This document shows, piece by piece, positions 6,511 to 8,529 of a stretch of 8,529 nucleotides of DNA. A program made the position numbers and the translations under genes. This stretch comes from Desulfobacterales bacterium. GTDB lineage: Bacteria > Desulfobacterota > Desulfobacteria > Desulfobacterales > SpSt-501. The stretch is taken from the NCBI GenBank assembly GCA_025454275.1, contig JALOOS010000050.1:1-8529 (forward strand). The letters run 5' to 3'. The first letter of the stretch is position 1, and every line of letters starts with the position of its first letter. The notes under the pieces are model-generated. The model had not been told where the DNA came from and searched no databases. It saw only the letters and a list, made by a program, of their open reading frames with translations.

Positions 6511-6540
6511 ATCATTACCAGAACGCATCGCAGCCGTCAA
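6511..6540 (-). promoter_or_regulatory. Candidate sigma70 promoter for dksA (proximal)
   Basis: Reading the minus strand, TTGACG (6540-6535) is followed after 18 bases by AATGAT (6516-6511), matching five and four of six consensus positions. A start near 6504 would give a leader of about 25 bases to the dksA ATG. Two A-tracts (complements of 6581-6587 and 6593-6599) lie about 40-60 bases upstream and may curve the DNA. Confidence 0.4.
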
Positions 6541-6561
6541 CGGCATCGGCAGATAATTTCC

Positions 6562-6590
6562 CTTATTCCTGAAGCCCTAGTTTTTTTCAA
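6562..6590 (-). promoter_or_regulatory. Candidate sigma70 promoter for dksA (distal)
   Basis: On the minus strand, TTGAAA (6590-6585) is followed after exactly 17 bases by AATAAG (6567-6562), matching five and four of six consensus positions. It overlaps the A-tract DNA. It could be a second start for the dksA row or a chance match in AT-rich sequence. Confidence 0.28.
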
Positions 6591-6646
6591 GCTTTTTTTA
6601 CCGCACCGGCCCCCTGCGGCGACCGGAGCTTCAGGCCGGCGCCGTG

Positions 6647-6675
6647 TTGACAGCCATGAAGGGGTGGCCTATGAT
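6647..6675 (+). promoter_or_regulatory. Near-consensus sigma70 promoter
   Basis: TTGACA (6647-6652) is a perfect -35 box, and TATGAT (6670-6675) after exactly 17 bases matches five of six -10 positions. It is the strongest promoter in the window. Transcription should begin near 6682 and run toward the PilZ gene at 7025. It lies back to back with the dksA promoter candidates, about 57 bases away across A-tract DNA. Confidence 0.7.
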
Positions 6676-6681
6676 GATCGG

Positions 6682-7024
6682 ACATGGCCTTCGACGGGGT
6701 CCTCCTCCTTCGCGCGCCCGGTGCCCCACGACTGCAGCTCATCCGCGCATTCACTCCTCGGTCGATTGACATCAGCACCTCCATTCGTGTCGATTCGCCT
6801 CCCGCAGAGCCGTTGATCACGTGTTTTAAACCGTGTGCCAAGCACGCGGTTGAACGTGCAGCGAGTGAGGCACGAACGTGCGTTTGCCATTTCGGCCTTG
6901 GCCCGAAAATCCAGGCCGCCTTCTTTGCGGGTGGCCGTTGACTCCGGCAGGGTCGGTGCCGGCCGAGGTGTCCGCTGCGCCCCGACACGGCGGGACCTCC
7001 GCCTCTGCCGAAAGGAGCTTTGAG
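6682..7024 (+). other. Long leader or unannotated RNA upstream of the PilZ gene
   Basis: About 340 bases separate the predicted transcription start from the PilZ ATG. I find no convincing gene here. An 85-codon plus-strand frame (6684-6941) would begin two bases after the predicted start, but it has no ribosome site and a composition unlike the neighbours. Visible structure includes GCACG-AA-CGTGC (6870-6881), a repeated GAACGTGC (6852-6859 and 6874-6881) and a CCGGCA/TGCCGG stem (6944-6949 with 6957-6962). I looked for the c-di-GMP (GEMM) riboswitch core and did not see it. The stretch could be a regulatory 5' leader, a small RNA, or remains of a decayed gene. Confidence 0.35.
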
Positions 7025-7351
7025 ATGAGCGATTCCACCGAGAAGCGATGCGACCTCCGGAACCCCTGCGACTTCCTCATCGAGTGGGCTTATTTCAACA
7101 AGCCGGAGACCTATGGGGCGCGCCTTTTGAACGTCAGCGGGAGCGGGGGCTACTTCGAGTGCGCAACGCCGATCATCCCGGGGGCGACCCTGCTGATTCG
7201 CCTGCACTCATCCACCATGGTCGAGGCGGCGGAGCCAGGCCACCTCCATTTTCGCACCACCGGGCTCGGGGAGGTGAAGTGGTGCCGCGAACTGGCAGCC
7301 GGAGGCCCTCCGCGGTTCGGAGTGGGGATCCGCTACCATCTGCCGGTCTGA
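7025..7351 (+). CDS. Stand-alone PilZ-domain protein (c-di-GMP binding)
   Basis: The 108-residue product is almost entirely one PilZ domain. It carries both binding motifs: Arg8-x-x-x-Arg12 (KRCDLR) and Asn36-x-Ser38-x-x-Gly41 (NVSGSG). These clamp a c-di-GMP dimer in characterised PilZ proteins, so binding is likely. The rest fits the beta-barrel, ending with GVKWCRELA-like and FGVGIRYHL strands (residues about 80-105). With no output domain, it should act by binding a partner, for example in motility, exopolysaccharide or transcription. No partner is evident nearby. The start at 7025 is well supported by AAGGAG seven bases upstream; a longer in-frame extension to 6878 is not believable. The gene stands alone after a long leader and 199 bases before the YitT gene. 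Confidence 0.87.
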   Translation: MSDSTEKRCDLRNPCDFLIEWAYFNKPETYGARLLNVSGSGGYFECATPIIPGATLLIRLHSSTMVEAAEPGHLHFRTTGLGEVKWCRELAAGGPPRFGVGIRYHLPV

Positions 7352-7454
7352 GGAGAGGGCCGCTGCAGCACCACTCTGCCCGGGACTTTTCTTGCCGTGA
7401 GCGCTGTGTTAGAGAGCCCCCGTTCCGGCCCCCCTGCCTCGGCCCTGCCCTGAG

Positions 7455-7470
7455 GGAGGCGGCGGCCTCC
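7455..7470 (+). other. Perfect six-base stem-loop between the PilZ and YitT genes
   Basis: GGAGGC (7455-7460), loop GGCG, and GCCTCC (7465-7470) form a perfect GC hairpin in the 199-base gap after the PilZ gene. No T-run follows, so it is not a standard intrinsic terminator. I found no other convincing promoter or small gene in 7352-7550. Confidence 0.3.
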
Positions 7471-7550
7471 GCGCCCGCCGAGTGCCGCCCTCACCGGGGG
7501 TGCCGGCCTGCTCCACAGCGGATCAACTAACCGGCAGAAGGTGCGACCTT

Positions 7551-8405
7551 ATGAGACCCCATACGGTGTGGAACATCCTCTGGAACTTGACCCTGATCAC
7601 CGCCGGCAGCGTGCTGTGCGCGGTCGCCATCAACGGCATCCTCATCCCGCAACAGTTCCTGGCGGGCGGGATCGGCGGGCTCGCCATCTTCATTTACTAC
7701 CTGGCGCCGGTGCTCCCGGTGGGGGTTCTCTACTTTCTGCTGAACATCCCCCTCTTCGTGCTCGGGTGGGTGTACGTGGGCCGGCGCTTCTTCATTTACA
7801 GCCTGGTGGGCATGACCATCTTCTCGGTTCTGGTCCTGGTCCCGGTGCCCACCCTTCCGGTCAAGGACCCGATGCTGAGCGCGCTTGCCGCCGGGATCCT
7901 CTCCGGAATCGGCAGCGGGATCATCCTCAAATCGGTTGGCTCGGCCGGCGGGCTGGACATTCTCTCGGTCATTCTTCTGAAGCGGGCTTCGATCCGGGTC
8001 GGCACCACCGTGATGGGCTTCAACGTGGCGCTCCTGCTGGCGGGCCTGTTTCGGCTCAACGTCGAGATCATCCTCTACACCATGGTCTACATGTTCGTCA
8101 CCTCCCAGTTGATCAACCTGGTGGTCACCGGCTTGAACCAACGCAAGATGGTCATGGTGGTTTCGCGCTCCTCGGAGGCGATCGCGCAGGAGATCATGCA
8201 GTCGCTGCAGCGGGGAGTGACGATCGTGGACGGCGAGGGGGGCTTTACCGGGCAGCGGCTGCGGATCCTCTACTCGGTCGTCACGTTCCAGGAGCTCTCG
8301 CGTTTCAAGGAGATGATCCGCCATCACGACCCTGCGGCCTTCATGGTGGTGACGGAGACGCTGGAGGTGATGGGCAAGGGCATCGGCAACCAGCCCCACT
8401 GGTAG
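7551..8405 (+). CDS. YitT family membrane protein (YitT_membrane + DUF2179)
   Basis: The 284-residue product matches the YitT family in length and layout. The N-terminal two-thirds has about five or six membrane helices. It carries the glycine-rich FLAGGIGGLAIFIYY (about 37-51) and GSAGGLDILSVILLKR (about 141-156), segments typical of this family. A soluble C-terminal domain (about 196-284, DUF2179) includes GVTIVDGEGGFTG and ends VTETLEVMGKGIG. These proteins lie in the inner membrane; transport has been proposed, but no substrate is established to my knowledge. The ATG at 7551 is chosen because GAAGG lies about nine bases upstream and the protein then begins at the family's usual point (MRPHTVWNILWNLTLI). 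An in-frame ATG at 7482 would add an unrelated tail. The gene appears single and is followed by a large palindrome. Confidence 0.88.
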   Translation: MRPHTVWNILWNLTLITAGSVLCAVAINGILIPQQFLAGGIGGLAIFIYYLAPVLPVGVLYFLLNIPLFVLGWVYVGRRFFIYSLVGMTIFSVLVLVPVPTLPVKDPMLSALAAGILSGIGSGIILKSVGSAGGLDILSVILLKRASIRVGTTVMGFNVALLLAGLFRLNVEIILYTMVYMFVTSQLINLVVTGLNQRKMVMVVSRSSEAIAQEIMQSLQRGVTIVDGEGGFTGQRLRILYSVVTFQELSRFKEMIRHHDPAAFMVVTETLEVMGKGIGNQPHW

Positions 8406-8428
8406 AAACGGCTCTAAAAGCCCATCTG

Positions 8429-8523
8429 ACGGCCGATAGCTGCGTTAACCCGCGGTTTGAAATGCTCACGTACGGACCTGTACGCTGCGCTTTCAAACCG
8501 CGGGAAGCCTTGCTCTCGGCCGT
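8429..8523. repeat. 95-bp concentric palindrome downstream of the YitT gene
   Basis: Three nested pairs share a centre within half a base. The outer pair is eight bases (8429-8436 with 8516-8523), the middle pair is a perfect 14 bases (8449-8462 with 8491-8504), and the inner pair is five bases (8469-8473 with 8480-8484) around the loop GGACCT. Between the pairs are unpaired internal loops. The five bases ATCTG occur just outside the left arm (8424-8428) and near the right arm (8525-8529, at the window edge). There is no T-run. It may end the YitT transcript, or be a dispersed palindromic repeat of the REP type. Its sequence is unrelated to the 2540-2671 element. Confidence 0.75.
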
Positions 8524-8529
8524 GATCTG

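Noticed and set aside
6684..6941. 85-codon plus-strand frame just after the strong promoter
   Set aside because: It would have to be leaderless, shows no recognisable domain and has composition like out-of-frame GC-rich DNA. I kept it only as a remark under the leader.
6682..7024. c-di-GMP (GEMM) riboswitch ahead of the PilZ gene
   Set aside because: This would fit the gene, but I could not find the conserved GGGACGCAAAGCC-like core or the tetraloop-receptor pattern.
6587..7207. 206-codon minus-strand frame across the PilZ leader
   Set aside because: It overlaps the PilZ gene antisense, has no good ribosome site and its product is Arg/Ala/Gly-rich with no domain.
7527..8399. 290-codon minus-strand frame over the YitT gene
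   Set aside because: It is an antisense shadow rich in His, Asp and Arg; the plus strand encodes a clear YitT protein.

Overview
The window is high-GC bacterial chromosome from a Gram-negative organism. An outer-membrane-type RlpA lipoprotein, a GmhB heptose-bisphosphate phosphatase (LPS core heptose pathway), a TraR/DksA-type regulator, a DUF1178 protein and a PilZ protein point to the Proteobacteria/Desulfobacterota. A short (120 aa) DksA next to a small zinc-ribbon protein and HU, plus palindromic intergenic repeats, fits Desulfobacterota best. That placement is inference from gene content, not from a marker gene.

Layout from left to right. (1) Positions 1-926, minus strand: 5' part of an MFS transporter that runs off the left edge. 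(2) 991-2396, plus: rlpA then gmhB, 20 bases apart and probably co-transcribed. (3) 2397-2672: repeat-rich spacer between convergent genes, holding a 132-bp imperfect palindrome with perfect 23-bp ends and a second partial copy of its right half. (4) 2673-3098, minus: DUF1178 zinc-binding protein with a good sigma70-type promoter at 3195-3223. (5) 3307-5237, plus: an exported SH3/coiled-coil/membrane-anchor protein overlapping a CNNM/CorC-type transporter. (6) 5374-5433: long hairpin, a likely bidirectional terminator, where the CorC and HU genes converge. (7) 5451-6478, minus: dksA, a zinc-ribbon small protein and HU in one direction. (8) 6479-7024: divergent control region with dksA promoter candidates on one side and, on the other, a near-consensus sigma70 promoter followed by a leader of about 340 bases. 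(9) 7025-7351, plus: stand-alone PilZ-domain protein. (10) 7551-8405, plus: YitT-family membrane protein. (11) 8429-8523: a second large palindrome with three concentric arms.

Functionally the window is mostly housekeeping and envelope biology: peptidoglycan cleavage at the septum (RlpA), LPS heptose synthesis (GmhB), cation transport (CorC type), nucleoid and transcription control (HU, DksA) and c-di-GMP sensing (PilZ). I see no tRNA or rRNA gene, no CRISPR array, no transposase and no defence or biosynthetic cluster. I do not see a convincing new multi-gene system. The items that best merit a second look are the two concentric palindromic elements and the long leader in front of the PilZ gene.
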